A DNA stretch of 64,000 nucleotides from JAGQZY01 sp964588335. GTDB taxonomy: Bacteria; Bdellovibrionota; Bdellovibrionia; Bdellovibrionales; JAGQZY01. This document shows positions 7,936 to 17,207 of this stretch, piece by piece. Made by a program: the position numbers and the translations under genes. The notes under the pieces are model-generated. The model was given only the letters and a program-made list of their open reading frames with translations. It had not been told where the DNA came from and did no database searches. The stretch spans positions 1 to 64,000 of the forward strand of contig CAZPOV010000019.1 in assembly GCA_964588335.1 (NCBI GenBank), written 5' to 3'. Position 1 is the stretch's first letter. Every line of letters begins with the position of its first letter.

Positions 7936-9559
7936 TAACAACAGCAGCTTCTTAGATAAAAACACCCTTGTAGCCATTGTACTCTCTATCTTGTTTTTTA
8001 TAGGTTGGCAGTCTTACTTACAAAAAAAATATCCTGATTCTTACAAACCGAAAGAAAAGATCACCCAGCAAAAACAGGACGCAGAACAGAACATAGCGAA
8101 GAGTCAATCAACTGTCGATGGCAAAGCCACTTCGCCATCTGTTGAAACAGAAGACACTGTTGAAATGGCTGGGGAAAATAAACCTGAAGACAAAAACAAG
8201 CCTGCAAAAATTTTTGATATTCAATCTCCAACCTGGGATTTGAAATTAAGTTCGAAGGGTATGGGTTTGGTTTCTGCGGAGTTACGAAATTATTCAGACC
8301 GGAAAAGTAATAATATAACATTTACCGATCCGACGGGGAACGTAAGAAGCTTTTCGACCTACTATAATGAAAAAGAATTAAATTTCGAATTAGAGAAAAA
8401 GAATGAATATCACTTTATAGGAACGGCGAAAGCCAATGGAAACACTCTTATGAAAGAGATGATTTTCAATCCTCAAACCTACACAGTTGAAGTGAAGATA
8501 AAAACACTGACTGGATCGGCCTCTCAGAACGACATTATCCAAACTAAAATAGCCAATAAAGTTTTAAAGGTGAAATCGTCGATGTTCACCCCGGCTTACG
8601 AAGGCACCGAGTTCTTTGCTATCGATGACGGGAGTGAAGAAAGAGAAAGAATAGATATTGAAGAGGCCTACTCTGCGAACTTTAACAAAACATCTCTAAC
8701 TGCCATAGGAACCCAGTACTTCGCTATTGCACTTAATGATCAGTCTGAACTGATTCCAAAAACCAAAGTCGCCTTTGCCCCAGAGAGCCAGGTGGCTTAC
8801 GCGACGTTAACCTATCCGGCCGCGACTCAGGGAAACACCACAAAGATTGAGTACACAGGTTTTGTTGGCCCAAAGAAATATGACATTTTAAAAAACTTGG
8901 AGCCTAATTTCGTTAAGATGATCAACTACGGAATGTTCAGCATTTTGAGTAAGCCTATGTTGTCGATGTTAAAATGGTTGCACGGCTTGTTTCAAAACTG
9001 GGGACTAGCAATTATTCTCCTAACTATTTGTATTCGATTGTTGCTACTGCCGATCAATATATCTTCTTTGAAATCAATGAAGAAAATGCAGAAGCTTCAA
9101 CCCAAATTAAAAGCTTTAAAAGAAAAATATAAAGATGATCCTCAAAGAATTAACCAAGAGACCATGGCATTAATGAAAAAAGAGAAAGCCAATCCTTTGG
9201 GCGGGTGTTTGCCCATGCTTCTGCAGCTTCCCGTTTTCTTAGCTCTTTATTCTGTTTTGGGTCAAAGCGTGGAGCTTTATAAGTCTCCCTTTATGTTATG
9301 GATTCAAGATTTGAGTTATCAAGACCCTTACTTTGTTTTGCCGATCGCTGTTGGAGGGTTGTACTTCATTCAAATGAGTCTGACGCCACAACCGACAGAC
9401 CCCGCTCAGGCAAAGGTCATGAAATTTATACCACTATTATTTTGTTTTTTTATGATTACGGTTCCCAGTGGACTCACACTCTATTTCTTTGTGAACACTG
9501 TTTTTGGAATCGGTCAGACATTTATTTTTCAGCGAGAGAAAAGAAAAGCTGCAGCCTAA
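7928..9559 (+). CDS. yidC: Membrane protein insertase YidC
   Basis: YidC inserts and folds inner-membrane proteins, alone or with SecYEG. From the ATG at 7928 (AAGAGG 8 bases upstream) it has 543 residues. There is an N-terminal transmembrane helix (LVAIVLSILFFIGW), a charged K/E/Q-rich linker, the large periplasmic domain typical of Gram-negative YidC, and the C-terminal 60KD_IMP core (WGLAIILLTICIRLLLLP, PLGGCLPMLLQLPVFLALY, GLTLYFFVN). An in-frame ATG at 7889 lies inside yidD and is less likely. Confidence 0.96.
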   Translation: MDDNNSSFLDKNTLVAIVLSILFFIGWQSYLQKKYPDSYKPKEKITQQKQDAEQNIAKSQSTVDGKATSPSVETEDTVEMAGENKPEDKNKPAKIFDIQSPTWDLKLSSKGMGLVSAELRNYSDRKSNNITFTDPTGNVRSFSTYYNEKELNFELEKKNEYHFIGTAKANGNTLMKEMIFNPQTYTVEVKIKTLTGSASQNDIIQTKIANKVLKVKSSMFTPAYEGTEFFAIDDGSEERERIDIEEAYSANFNKTSLTAIGTQYFAIALNDQSELIPKTKVAFAPESQVAYATLTYPAATQGNTTKIEYTGFVGPKKYDILKNLEPNFVKMINYGMFSILSKPMLSMLKWLHGLFQNWGLAIILLTICIRLLLLPINISSLKSMKKMQKLQPKLKALKEKYKDDPQRINQETMALMKKEKANPLGGCLPMLLQLPVFLALYSVLGQSVELYKSPFMLWIQDLSYQDPYFVLPIAVGGLYFIQMSLTPQPTDPAQAKVMKFIPLLFCFFMITVPSGLTLYFFVNTVFGIGQTFIFQREKRKAAA

Positions 9560-9569
9560 GGAGGTAAAG

Positions 9570-10103
9570 ATGGGATTGTTTACAAAGATATTTGGCGGGA
9601 AATCGGAAAATGCAGAAGGACAAGAGCTAGTTAAAGATTTGCTAGATGGAACTATTGAGAAGGCCGGTCTTGATATTTCTTATGAAATTAAATCAACCAA
9701 AGAAAACGATAGATCTGTTATTAAAATCGATTTTTTTGGTGAAGATGAAAAGCTTTTTACCAACAAAGATGGGTCACTCCTTGATGCCTTTCAGTTGTTT
9801 TTAAAAAGAGCATTACAACATGACCAACCGGAAGACGCCTCCCATTTGACTTGTGACTGCAATGGCTTTCGTGAAAAAGCGAACAAATCTCTTGTTGAGT
9901 TGGCAGAAAAGTTAAAGAAACGGGCTCTCGATCAAGGAAAATCAGTTTATGTAAGGGCTTTGCCTCCGAAAGATCGTAAAGTTGTGCATCAATTCTTAGC
10001 TGAAGATGAAAGAGTAAAAAGCCGGTCTGTGGGTGATGGACTGTATAAAAAAATAAAAATTTATCCTGCTAAAAAGGATGGAGATCGCCCTTCCGCGAGG
10101 TAA
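9570..10103 (+). CDS. khpB: RNA-binding protein Jag/KhpB (KH and R3H domains)
   Basis: Jag (KhpB) is a KH-R3H RNA-binding protein encoded next to yidC in many bacteria. From the ATG at 9570 (strong AAGGAGG ribosome site) it has 177 residues. The middle has a KH-like segment (NKDGSLLDAFQ), and residues about 125-170 are the R3H domain (KDRKVVHQFL, then SRSVGDG). It is shorter than Firmicutes Jag and the Jag_N region is small. The start overlapping yidC at 9504 is rejected because of the ribosome site at 9570. Confidence 0.88.
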   Translation: MGLFTKIFGGKSENAEGQELVKDLLDGTIEKAGLDISYEIKSTKENDRSVIKIDFFGEDEKLFTNKDGSLLDAFQLFLKRALQHDQPEDASHLTCDCNGFREKANKSLVELAEKLKKRALDQGKSVYVRALPPKDRKVVHQFLAEDERVKSRSVGDGLYKKIKIYPAKKDGDRPSAR

Positions 10104-10104
10104 A

Positions 10105-11508
10105 ATGATTCAATACCGAGATCTGCTTAGCGATACGATTTGTGCCCCTGTGACAGCTCCAGGGCATTCTGGCGTGGCGGTTATTCGGATTTCTGGCGAC
10201 AGAGCGTTTAGTTACACACTACAGACAATAGAAAATAGTCGCTTAAAACCAGAGACTCACCATTGTTATTTAACGTCGATTGTCGATGAGCAAGGTACAA
10301 AGATAGACCAAGTCTTGCTGACTTTCTTTGAGAAAGGAAAGTCTTTCACCGGCGATGAAACAGTGGAAATTTCATGTCACGGAAACCCATTATTAATAAA
10401 CTCTATCATTCAACGATTTTTGCAATTGGGTTGTCGATCCGCTGAAAGAGGTGAGTTTTCCTTTCGTGCTTATTACAATGGTAAGATTGATCTAGTCCAA
10501 GCGGAGTCCATTCAAAGTTTGGTGACCACCCGTTTGCAAACGGGATCGAGAGCCTTTGTTGAACAGTTGAAAGGACAGCTATCCAACCAGTTTGAGAACC
10601 TGCAAGAACACATCGTTTTATCCATGGCGCATTTGGAAGCCTCAATTGATTTTGTTGAAGAGGACATAGAAACCGATGAATTGGAAGCGGTAGAAAAGGT
10701 GTTAAATAAAGCCCAGGAGCAAACAAAAACGTTGATCAACTCCTACGATATTGGACGAAGCCTTCAAAAAGATCTTAAAATATTGATCCTTGGCAATACA
10801 AATGCTGGAAAATCCAGTCTTTTCAACAAATGCATTGAAGCGGATCGCGCTATCGTTACGGATATCGAGGGAACGACTCGCGATTTGGTAACCGGACAGA
10901 AGTATTTAGGATCTAGTTCAGTGGAGTTCATAGACAGTGCGGGCTTACGCGAAACAGCCGACCCTGTCGAAAATCTTGGAATACAAAAAAGTCTTGATGA
11001 AGTAAAAAATGCCGATTTGATAATGTACGTCGTAGATCTACAGAAACCCGGGCAATTGGATGTTGTTCAATCGCTTCCAGATAAAAAAGTTTTAATGGTT
11101 TTCAATAAATTTGATCTGATTCATTCGGAAGAAGAAGCACTTCAAATAGTTAATAATGTATTTAAAGCTTCCGGTAAGGAATTTAGTGAAAATCAGGTCT
11201 GTTTTGTATCGTCTGTATCTGGCTATGGGTTAGATAAGCTCTTGAAAAAATCGGAAGAACTTCTTGTCTGTGATATTAAAGAGTTTGATGGCGACGCTTT
11301 GGTAACACAGGCTCGTCATTACAATCATCTATTAGAGTTCAACAAATATTTAAATCAGGCTTTAACACTCGTTAAAGGACAGGAAAGTCCAGACTTAATT
11401 TCCCAAGAACTGGCGCTCGGTTTATCGGAAGTTCATCAACTTTTAGGGAAAGAATATGACGACGAAGTTCTCGATAAAATCTTTAGTCAGTTTTGCATAG
11501 GTAAGTAA
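10105..11508 (+). CDS. mnmE: tRNA modification GTPase MnmE
   Basis: MnmE works with MnmG to add carboxymethylaminomethyl or aminomethyl groups to wobble uridine of tRNAs. The 467 residues show the N-terminal tetrahydrofolate-binding domain (DTICAPVTAPGHSGVAVIR), an alpha-helical domain interrupted by the G domain (G1 GNTNAGKS, G3 DSAGLRETAD, G4 NKFD), and the C-terminal FCIGK with the functional cysteine. The ATG at 10105 begins one base after the khpB stop. The stop codon shares one base with the mnmG start. Confidence 0.97.
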   Translation: MIQYRDLLSDTICAPVTAPGHSGVAVIRISGDRAFSYTLQTIENSRLKPETHHCYLTSIVDEQGTKIDQVLLTFFEKGKSFTGDETVEISCHGNPLLINSIIQRFLQLGCRSAERGEFSFRAYYNGKIDLVQAESIQSLVTTRLQTGSRAFVEQLKGQLSNQFENLQEHIVLSMAHLEASIDFVEEDIETDELEAVEKVLNKAQEQTKTLINSYDIGRSLQKDLKILILGNTNAGKSSLFNKCIEADRAIVTDIEGTTRDLVTGQKYLGSSSVEFIDSAGLRETADPVENLGIQKSLDEVKNADLIMYVVDLQKPGQLDVVQSLPDKKVLMVFNKFDLIHSEEEALQIVNNVFKASGKEFSENQVCFVSSVSGYGLDKLLKKSEELLVCDIKEFDGDALVTQARHYNHLLEFNKYLNQALTLVKGQESPDLISQELALGLSEVHQLLGKEYDDEVLDKIFSQFCIGK

Positions 11509-13373
11509 TGGAATCAAAATACCAAAGCATTGTAGTCGGTGCAGGACACGCCGGGATAGAAGCCGCTTACACCTGTGTACGCAGAGGTCTTAAAACCTTA
11601 TTGATCACTTCGGACATTTCGAAGGCGGGGTTTATGAGCTGTAACCCATCCATTGGAGGTTTGGGTAAAGGGCATATAGTCAAAGAAATCGATGCCCTTG
11701 GTGGTGCCATGGGGATGGTTGCCGATCGTGTGACAATTCAATTTAAAAAACTCAATACGAAAAAGGGTCCCGCGGTGCGAGGAACTCGTGTTCAGTGTGA
11801 CAAAAACCTGTATTGCCAAGAGATGGTTCAGTTTTTGCGCTCTTTAGAAGGGCTGGATTTGTTGGAGCAAGATGTCCAGTCACTAATAATCAGTAAAGAG
11901 ACCGTCCAAGGGGTTGTTTTGGGTGATGGCTCCAAAGTTGAGAGTCAGACCGTTATTATAACAACTGGCACCTTTATGAATGGTGTCATGCACATTGGTG
12001 AAAAGTCTTTCAGGGGAGGTCGAGTTGGCGAAAAGGCGACCATCGGTCTTTCAGATCAACTGCTCGATAGAGGATTTGAGGTTTTAAGATTAAAAACAGG
12101 GACCCCACCTCGGCTAGAGAAATCGTCTATCAATTGGGAAAAAACGTCGGCTCAATATGGCGATAAAAAGTATCAGCCGTTTAGCTTTAAAAGCGAACAG
12201 GTATTTAAATTACCTCAAATAGCCTGTTATCTGACAAATACAAATGAGAGAACTCACGAGATCATAAACAAGAATATTCATCGCTCACCCATGTTTTCAG
12301 GTCAAATTCAGGGCCTTGGACCAAGGTACTGCCCAAGTATCGAAGATAAAATCACCCGCTTTGCAGAAAAAAGCAGTCATCAGACTTTCTTAGAGCCTGA
12401 AGGTCTCAGTGATAATTCAATCTATCTTCAGGGAATTTCAACGAGCTTACCTGAAGAGGTTCAACTCGAGTTTTTGAAAACCATTCCTGGGTTAGAAGAA
12501 GTTGAAATGATTCGGCCGGGTTACGCTGTAGAGTACGACTTCATTGTTCCAACAGAAGTTCAGAATACCCTTGAGACGAAGAAGTTAAAAAATCTTTTTC
12601 TCGCTGGTCAAATCAATGGAACCAGTGGCTACGAAGAGGCCGCTGGACAAGGTCTAGTCGCTGGAGCCAATGCCGCTTCAAAAGTTCTAGGTGTTGATGA
12701 ATTTATTTTAGGTCGAGATGAAGCCTATATCGGTGTCCTAATTGATGATCTTGTCACCAAGGGAACAAAAGAACCTTATCGAATGTTCACCTCCAGAGCT
12801 GAACATCGTTTAGTTTTAAGGGAAGACAATAATATCGAGCGTTTACACTTTAAAGCTAAAAAACACAGTTTGTTAGAAGAAGAACACATTAGTAAGGCAG
12901 AGAAGATCTTGGCCTATCGAGAAGGGCTATTTTCTCGTTTAGAAAAGACTAAAATAAGTCCCACTGAGTCTTGTCTTGAAAAACTGAATCAGCTTGGAAC
13001 AAAACCAATAAATAAACAAATTTCATTGGCCGACTTATTGAGACGTTCAGAAATTAAAATTCAAGATTTAAAGGTGTTCGATGATACTATTGAGGAAGAT
13101 GAATTTATTTTAGAGCCGGTTGAAATTCGAGTGAAATATCGTGGCTATATAGAGCGGCAAAATGAGTTTATTAAACAGTCGAAACGACTTGAAAACATGA
13201 AGATCGATCCGCGGATGGACTATTTTAAAGTCCTGGGCTTATCACGAGAAGAGATGGAAAAATTAAACTCTTTAAGGCCCAAAACCATAGCGCAAGCTCA
13301 AAGAATCAGCGGAGTCAATCCGAGTGCTATTCAAGCTATTCTTATGTATAGCCGCAGAGAGTTCGGGAAATAA
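11508..13373 (+). CDS. mnmG: tRNA uridine-5-carboxymethylaminomethyl synthesis enzyme MnmG
   Basis: MnmG (GidA) is the FAD-binding partner of MnmE. The N-terminal dinucleotide site is VVGAGHAGIEAAY, followed by SCNPSIGGLGKGH and a long GidA domain (TGTPPRL, FLAGQINGTSGYEEAAGQGL) and the C-terminal helical region. Its 621 residues match the family. It overlaps mnmE and rsmG by one base each, so the three are translationally coupled. Confidence 0.97.
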   Translation: MESKYQSIVVGAGHAGIEAAYTCVRRGLKTLLITSDISKAGFMSCNPSIGGLGKGHIVKEIDALGGAMGMVADRVTIQFKKLNTKKGPAVRGTRVQCDKNLYCQEMVQFLRSLEGLDLLEQDVQSLIISKETVQGVVLGDGSKVESQTVIITTGTFMNGVMHIGEKSFRGGRVGEKATIGLSDQLLDRGFEVLRLKTGTPPRLEKSSINWEKTSAQYGDKKYQPFSFKSEQVFKLPQIACYLTNTNERTHEIINKNIHRSPMFSGQIQGLGPRYCPSIEDKITRFAEKSSHQTFLEPEGLSDNSIYLQGISTSLPEEVQLEFLKTIPGLEEVEMIRPGYAVEYDFIVPTEVQNTLETKKLKNLFLAGQINGTSGYEEAAGQGLVAGANAASKVLGVDEFILGRDEAYIGVLIDDLVTKGTKEPYRMFTSRAEHRLVLREDNNIERLHFKAKKHSLLEEEHISKAEKILAYREGLFSRLEKTKISPTESCLEKLNQLGTKPINKQISLADLLRRSEIKIQDLKVFDDTIEEDEFILEPVEIRVKYRGYIERQNEFIKQSKRLENMKIDPRMDYFKVLGLSREEMEKLNSLRPKTIAQAQRISGVNPSAIQAILMYSRREFGK

Positions 13374-14017
13374 TGAGTGATAACAGTAGTTTAGAAAGTT
13401 TAATGCCTGAATTGAGTTCCGATTTAATCGGTACTTTTAATGAGTTTTTAGAATTAATAAAACGATACAATACTAAAATTAATCTGGTTGCGAAGAGCAC
13501 AATCGCAAAGGCCGGGTCGAAACATTTCACAGATTCGGTTCGCGGTGTTGAGTCAGTGAAAGATCAATTTATAAAAGAGAAGCCGGTTTTAGATTTTGGG
13601 GCTGGCAATGGATTTCCGGGAATAATAGCGGCCTTACTCCTACCAGACACACCTTTGATTCTGGTTGAAAGAGATTTGCGTAAAGCCGAATTCTTAAAAT
13701 TAGCCATCGATCATTTAAAAATAAAAAATGCACAGGTTCACAGTGGTTCGGTTGCTGAACTTGAAAACGGCAGTTGTTTTAATGTTATCAGCCGAGCGAT
13801 GGCCCCTATTCCCAAATTTCTTTTGGAAGCACGTCATGTGATGGCCTCTGGAGGAAGTGTTTTTCTTTTCAAGGGAGAACACTGGTCCACAGAGTACAGT
13901 GCCATGCCCGCCCAGCTTTTTGATTTTTGGGACGTCGATTTATTTAGTCAGTATGAATTACCTGAGAACGAGGGCTTTCGATATATCGTTCGCTGCACCC
14001 GCCTTCAGAGCCCATAA
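13373..14017 (+). CDS. rsmG: 16S rRNA (guanine-527-N7)-methyltransferase RsmG
   Basis: RsmG (GidB) is a SAM-dependent methyltransferase acting on G527 of 16S rRNA. The 214 residues include YNTKINLVAKS, the SAM-binding motif DFGAGNGFPGI, LVERDLRKAEFL and VISRAMAPIPKFL. It ends the mnmE-mnmG-rsmG run, as in many bacteria near the origin. The ATG overlaps the mnmG stop. Confidence 0.95.
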   Translation: MSDNSSLESLMPELSSDLIGTFNEFLELIKRYNTKINLVAKSTIAKAGSKHFTDSVRGVESVKDQFIKEKPVLDFGAGNGFPGIIAALLLPDTPLILVERDLRKAEFLKLAIDHLKIKNAQVHSGSVAELENGSCFNVISRAMAPIPKFLLEARHVMASGGSVFLFKGEHWSTEYSAMPAQLFDFWDVDLFSQYELPENEGFRYIVRCTRLQSP

Positions 14018-14139
14018 AGTCTGCACAGACGAGAAAATGCTTCAGATTTGAAAAAATAGTGATTGAGAGGCTAAAAAAAGCGAAGTTTTGGGCTGAGGAA
14101 ATGTTTAGTACTGTTTACGATTCTTTGTCTTTAATTTCA

Positions 14140-14155
14140 TGTTCCACGTGGAACA
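14140..14155. other. parS centromere-like site 1
   Basis: A perfect 16-base palindrome TGTTCCACGTGGAACA, identical to one of the well-known chromosomal ParB-binding parS sequences. It lies 122 bases after rsmG and about 600 bases before parA. ParB is expected to load here and spread to build the segregation complex near the origin. Confidence 0.93.
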
Positions 14156-14206
14156 TACTGGAAATTTCGAAAAAAGAACTGATATATGAGGAAGAAGAGA
14201 GGCTTT

Positions 14207-14659
14207 TTATAGTTCGATGGCCGTTCGATATCGATCTTTCCAATCTTTTTTAATAGGATTTAGTTTTTTATCGACAAAATAGGCCTCTACTTCTTTTTCA
14301 GCCTGAGATTTCAAGTTTTCTTGCCCTTTTCGGTCAACCAATGAGTTGTATCTCTTTTTTCTCTTGATTTTGAGGTACGAAATCCACTGCTCGATCTCTT
14401 TTTCGTATTTTTCACCTTGATGGATCTCTTTTCGTATACTCCCCCTTAATTGGGCGTCAATATCAGGGTCATCAAGAACTTTTTTAACCTCTTCAAGTTC
14501 GGTTTTCAGAGTATTCAAGTCTTCAGTTAGAGAGGCTATGCGAATACTCAAGTCATTCACAGCCTTGTCAGAACTAATATCATAGGAATTTTTAGACTCA
14601 CAGCCCAAAAATACACTGATGAAAGCTAAAATAATGAGGTTCTGGCATAAATTGGTCAT
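14207..14659 (-). CDS. Small coiled-coil lipoprotein, function unknown
   Basis: The 150-residue protein has a short hydrophobic leader ending in a lipobox (VFLGC, Cys19 or 20) with Glu next, so it should be lipidated and go to the outer membrane. The leader lacks the usual positive charge. The mature part is helical and highly charged, with heptad-like LTEDLNTLKTELEEVKK. I do not recognise a family. It sits between the two parS sites on the strand opposite parA, and the A of its ATG belongs to the second parS, so ParB binding could affect its expression (inference). Confidence 0.7.
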   Translation of the reverse strand: MTNLCQNLIILAFISVFLGCESKNSYDISSDKAVNDLSIRIASLTEDLNTLKTELEEVKKVLDDPDIDAQLRGSIRKEIHQGEKYEKEIEQWISYLKIKRKKRYNSLVDRKGQENLKSQAEKEVEAYFVDKKLNPIKKDWKDRYRTAIEL

Positions 14660-14674
14660 GTTCCACGTGGAACA
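14659..14674. other. parS centromere-like site 2
   Basis: A second perfect TGTTCCACGTGGAACA palindrome, 63 bases before the parA start and overlapping the start codon of the small lipoprotein on the opposite strand. Two identical sites 519 bases apart next to parAB give strong support for a chromosomal parABS system. Confidence 0.93.
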
Positions 14675-14736
14675 TCGGCATTTTCCCTTGAAAAGTTTAG
14701 TAATGAAGAGATACTTTTGATGAAAAGGAAGTTTTT

Positions 14737-15552
14737 ATGGCCAAAACGATATGCATAGTGAATCAAAAAGGTGGCGTCGGTAAGACGACCTCCTCAGTAA
14801 ACATCTCTGCCGCTTTAGCAAAAATGGGTAAGCGAGTACTCATAGTTGATTTAGACCCCCAAGGAAACGCGTCAAGCGGCTTAGGATTGAAAAGGCATGA
14901 GTTTCAAGACTCTAATGTCTATCATCTCCTTATTAATGAAGCAGAAATCAAGGATGTTATCTATAAAACAGCCTTTGAAAACTTATCGGTGATACCTGCC
15001 AATGCTGATTTAGTGGGTGCTGAGATCGAGTTGGTGAATGAGCACCAGCGTGAGTACCGCTTAAAACAAGCCTTTAGCAAAATAGATGGAGATTTTGACT
15101 TCATATTTATAGACTGTCCTCCATCTTTAGGTCTTTTAACGTTAAACGCATTGACCTCAGCACAATCCTTTTTAGTCCCATTGCAGTGTGAATACTATGC
15201 CCTAGAAGGACTCAGCCAGTTACTCAATACTGCGGGACTCGTCAAAAAAAGCTTGAATCCCCAATTGCGAATTGAGGGTATTCTACTGACCATGTTTGAT
15301 AGTCGAAATAACCTATCTCACCAAGTTGTTGGAGAGATACGTAGTCACTTTTCTGATAAAGTATTCAACTCAATCATACCGCGCAACGTCAGACTGAGCG
15401 AGGCGCCTAGTCATGGTATGCCCATTTTTGACTATGATGCGAAGTCGGTTGGGTCGCGTAAATATATGGAATTAGCTGAAGAAATACTAAAAAACAACAA
15501 ACCAGCAGACCAGGGTGTGAGTAGCCAAGGAGAGCAGCATGCCCAATACTGA
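14737..15552 (+). CDS. parA: Chromosome partitioning ATPase ParA (Soj)
   Basis: ParA is a DNA-binding ATPase whose gradient moves ParB-parS complexes. The 271-residue protein carries the deviant Walker A (KGGVGKTT, residues 11-18), the A' box (LIVDLDPQGNASSGLG) and Walker B (FIFIDCPPSLG). It lacks the long N-terminal HTH extension of plasmid type Ia ParA and is of the chromosomal Soj type. GGAAG lies before the ATG. The stop overlaps parB by 14 bases. Confidence 0.95.
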   Translation: MAKTICIVNQKGGVGKTTSSVNISAALAKMGKRVLIVDLDPQGNASSGLGLKRHEFQDSNVYHLLINEAEIKDVIYKTAFENLSVIPANADLVGAEIELVNEHQREYRLKQAFSKIDGDFDFIFIDCPPSLGLLTLNALTSAQSFLVPLQCEYYALEGLSQLLNTAGLVKKSLNPQLRIEGILLTMFDSRNNLSHQVVGEIRSHFSDKVFNSIIPRNVRLSEAPSHGMPIFDYDAKSVGSRKYMELAEEILKNNKPADQGVSSQGEQHAQY

Positions 15553-16591
15553 TAAGGCGAAGATGACTAGTAATAAAAAACGATTAGGCAGAGGGTTAGG
15601 CAGCTTACTCAGCACCGATGTGGACGACTTTAATGATGACTCACCAGCTAAGCCTCAGCAACAAACAGAGAAGAAAGAATTAAAAGAAAAGGCACCCTCC
15701 CCGGGTCCATCTCAGGATGAAGCAAAGAAAACCCAAGCCAAAACTCCAGAAAAAGCTCAGCCCGTCCCACAAAATACGAGCAATACTAGAGAGATAAGCC
15801 CTTATCTTCGAATTTGGAGTTTAGCGGTAGAAAAGATTGTCCCAAACAGCACTCAGCCAAGAAAAGATTTTTTAAAAGAACCTTTAGAGGAGTTGGCCCA
15901 GTCTATTAAAGAGCAAGGGGTGATTCAGCCAATTACGGTGAGAAAAAAAGGCGAAAAATACGAAATCATTGCCGGCGAAAGGCGTTGGCGAGCCTCCCAA
16001 GTGGCAGGGCTTCAAGAAATTCCTGCCATTATTAAGGACGTTGATGATCAGAAATCAATGGAACTCGCTCTCATTGAGAACTTGCAGAGAGAAGACCTCA
16101 ATCCGGTGGAAGAAGCCATGGGGTATCAGTTGTTGATGGACGATTATGATCTTTCGCAACAGGAACTAGCCACAAAAGTTGGTAAAAGTCGGTCTTCAGT
16201 GACCAATAGCCTACGAGTCCTAACTCTGCCGCGCGATGTCAGACAGATGTTGCGCCAAGGCCTCCTTACCTTGGGGCACGCCAAAGTTTTATTGGGTGTT
16301 GAAGATGTTAAAGATCAAGTGAGTTTGGCGAAAAAAACCATTTCAAAGAAGCTTTCTGTTCGCGCCCTTGAAAAAGAAGTGAAAAAGGCGACTTCAGAAA
16401 AATCTCAAGATTTTAATGGCTTAGATGTCAGCGAAAGACTGGCTAAAGGTTTGGCTACGGATTTACAAAAGATTCTTGGGACTCGGGTTCAGATCAAGTA
16501 TTCCAATGGTAAGGGTAAAATAGAAATCTCTTATTATTCTGACGATGAGCTTTCTAGCTTGTGTGAAAAGATTAAAAACATCAAAAGATAA
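15539..16591 (+). CDS. parB: Chromosome partitioning protein ParB (Spo0J)
   Basis: ParB is the CTP-dependent clamp that loads at parS. The 350 residues start with the ParA-stimulating RLGRGLGSLL, then a Q/K/P-rich linker of about 70 residues, the CTP-binding ParB/Sulfiredoxin domain (QPRKDF, GERRWRAS, ENLQREDLNPVEEA), the HTH (LSQQELATKVGKSRSSVTNSLR) and a C-terminal dimer domain. AAGGAG precedes the first ATG at 15539. An ATG at 15563 is an alternative. Confidence 0.95.
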   Translation: MPNTDKAKMTSNKKRLGRGLGSLLSTDVDDFNDDSPAKPQQQTEKKELKEKAPSPGPSQDEAKKTQAKTPEKAQPVPQNTSNTREISPYLRIWSLAVEKIVPNSTQPRKDFLKEPLEELAQSIKEQGVIQPITVRKKGEKYEIIAGERRWRASQVAGLQEIPAIIKDVDDQKSMELALIENLQREDLNPVEEAMGYQLLMDDYDLSQQELATKVGKSRSSVTNSLRVLTLPRDVRQMLRQGLLTLGHAKVLLGVEDVKDQVSLAKKTISKKLSVRALEKEVKKATSEKSQDFNGLDVSERLAKGLATDLQKILGTRVQIKYSNGKGKIEISYYSDDELSSLCEKIKNIKR

Positions 16592-16760
16592 TTTTCTGTT
16601 CGAAAAGAGGGTCCCAATAGGGGTCCTGCTCTTGATGATTCAGTGGGCAAAGTCCGTTGGAAATATGGGTCTTTTCGTGGGCTAATTTTGCCGAAACCAC
16701 TTGACCCTATAAGCTAAGACGCTTAAATCATACCTAAATTTTCAAAGAACGGTTGTATAT
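16592..16760 (+). promoter_or_regulatory. parB to ATP synthase gap: weak hairpin and possible promoter
   Basis: The 169-base gap has an imperfect hairpin around 16605-16633 (AAGAG...CTCTT enclosing GGTCCC/GGGGTCC) without a clear T-run, so termination is doubtful. TTGACC near 16701 with TTAAAT or TAAATC 16-17 bases later is a possible promoter for the ATP synthase operon. Confidence 0.3.
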
Positions 16761-17207
16761 ATGAGTCAAGTTATCGAGATTCTTACCTCCCTCGGCATTA
16801 ATAGTACGTTCTATTATCAGTTCGGAATATTTTTTGTCGCGTTTATATCTATGAAATATATCGTATTTAAACCCTATTTAAATGCGTACGACGAACGTGT
16901 GAAAAGAACTGTTGGTGGACAAGAGCATGCTGAACAGCTTTTAAGTGAAGCTGGAGAAAAAGAAGAAGCCTATCGAAAAGAGGCCAAAAAATTAAACGGT
17001 GAAATAAAAGAAATTTTCGCAGAACAAAATTCAAAAGCTAAAAAAGAAATCGAACAGATTATGGCGGTTGCAAAAAAAGAAGCTGATGAAAAAACCAATC
17101 AGGCTTTAAAGGAATTGGAAATTTCTGTTCGCGAAGCAAGAAAAGAGATGGAAAACCACATTCCTGAAATCTCTAAAAATATCGAAAAAAAGTTTGTGAG
17201 GCAGTAG
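16761..17207 (+). CDS. ATP synthase subunit b' (F0 peripheral stalk)
   Basis: The protein has one N-terminal membrane helix (FYYQFGIFFVAFISMKYIVF) followed by KPYLNAYDERVKRT and a long charged helix, as in F0 subunit b' of bacteria that have two different b-type subunits. At 148 residues it is the shorter of the pair. It forms the peripheral stalk with the next gene product. It starts the cluster b', b, delta, alpha, gamma, beta, epsilon, and its stop shares a base with the next GTG start. Confidence 0.88.
   Translation: MSQVIEILTSLGINSTFYYQFGIFFVAFISMKYIVFKPYLNAYDERVKRTVGGQEHAEQLLSEAGEKEEAYRKEAKKLNGEIKEIFAEQNSKAKKEIEQIMAVAKKEADEKTNQALKELEISVREARKEMENHIPEISKNIEKKFVRQ

Noticed and set aside
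14059..14253. 64-codon open frame after rsmG
   Set aside because: It contains parS site 1, overlaps the convergent lipoprotein gene and has no ribosome site or recognisable domain; probably not coding.
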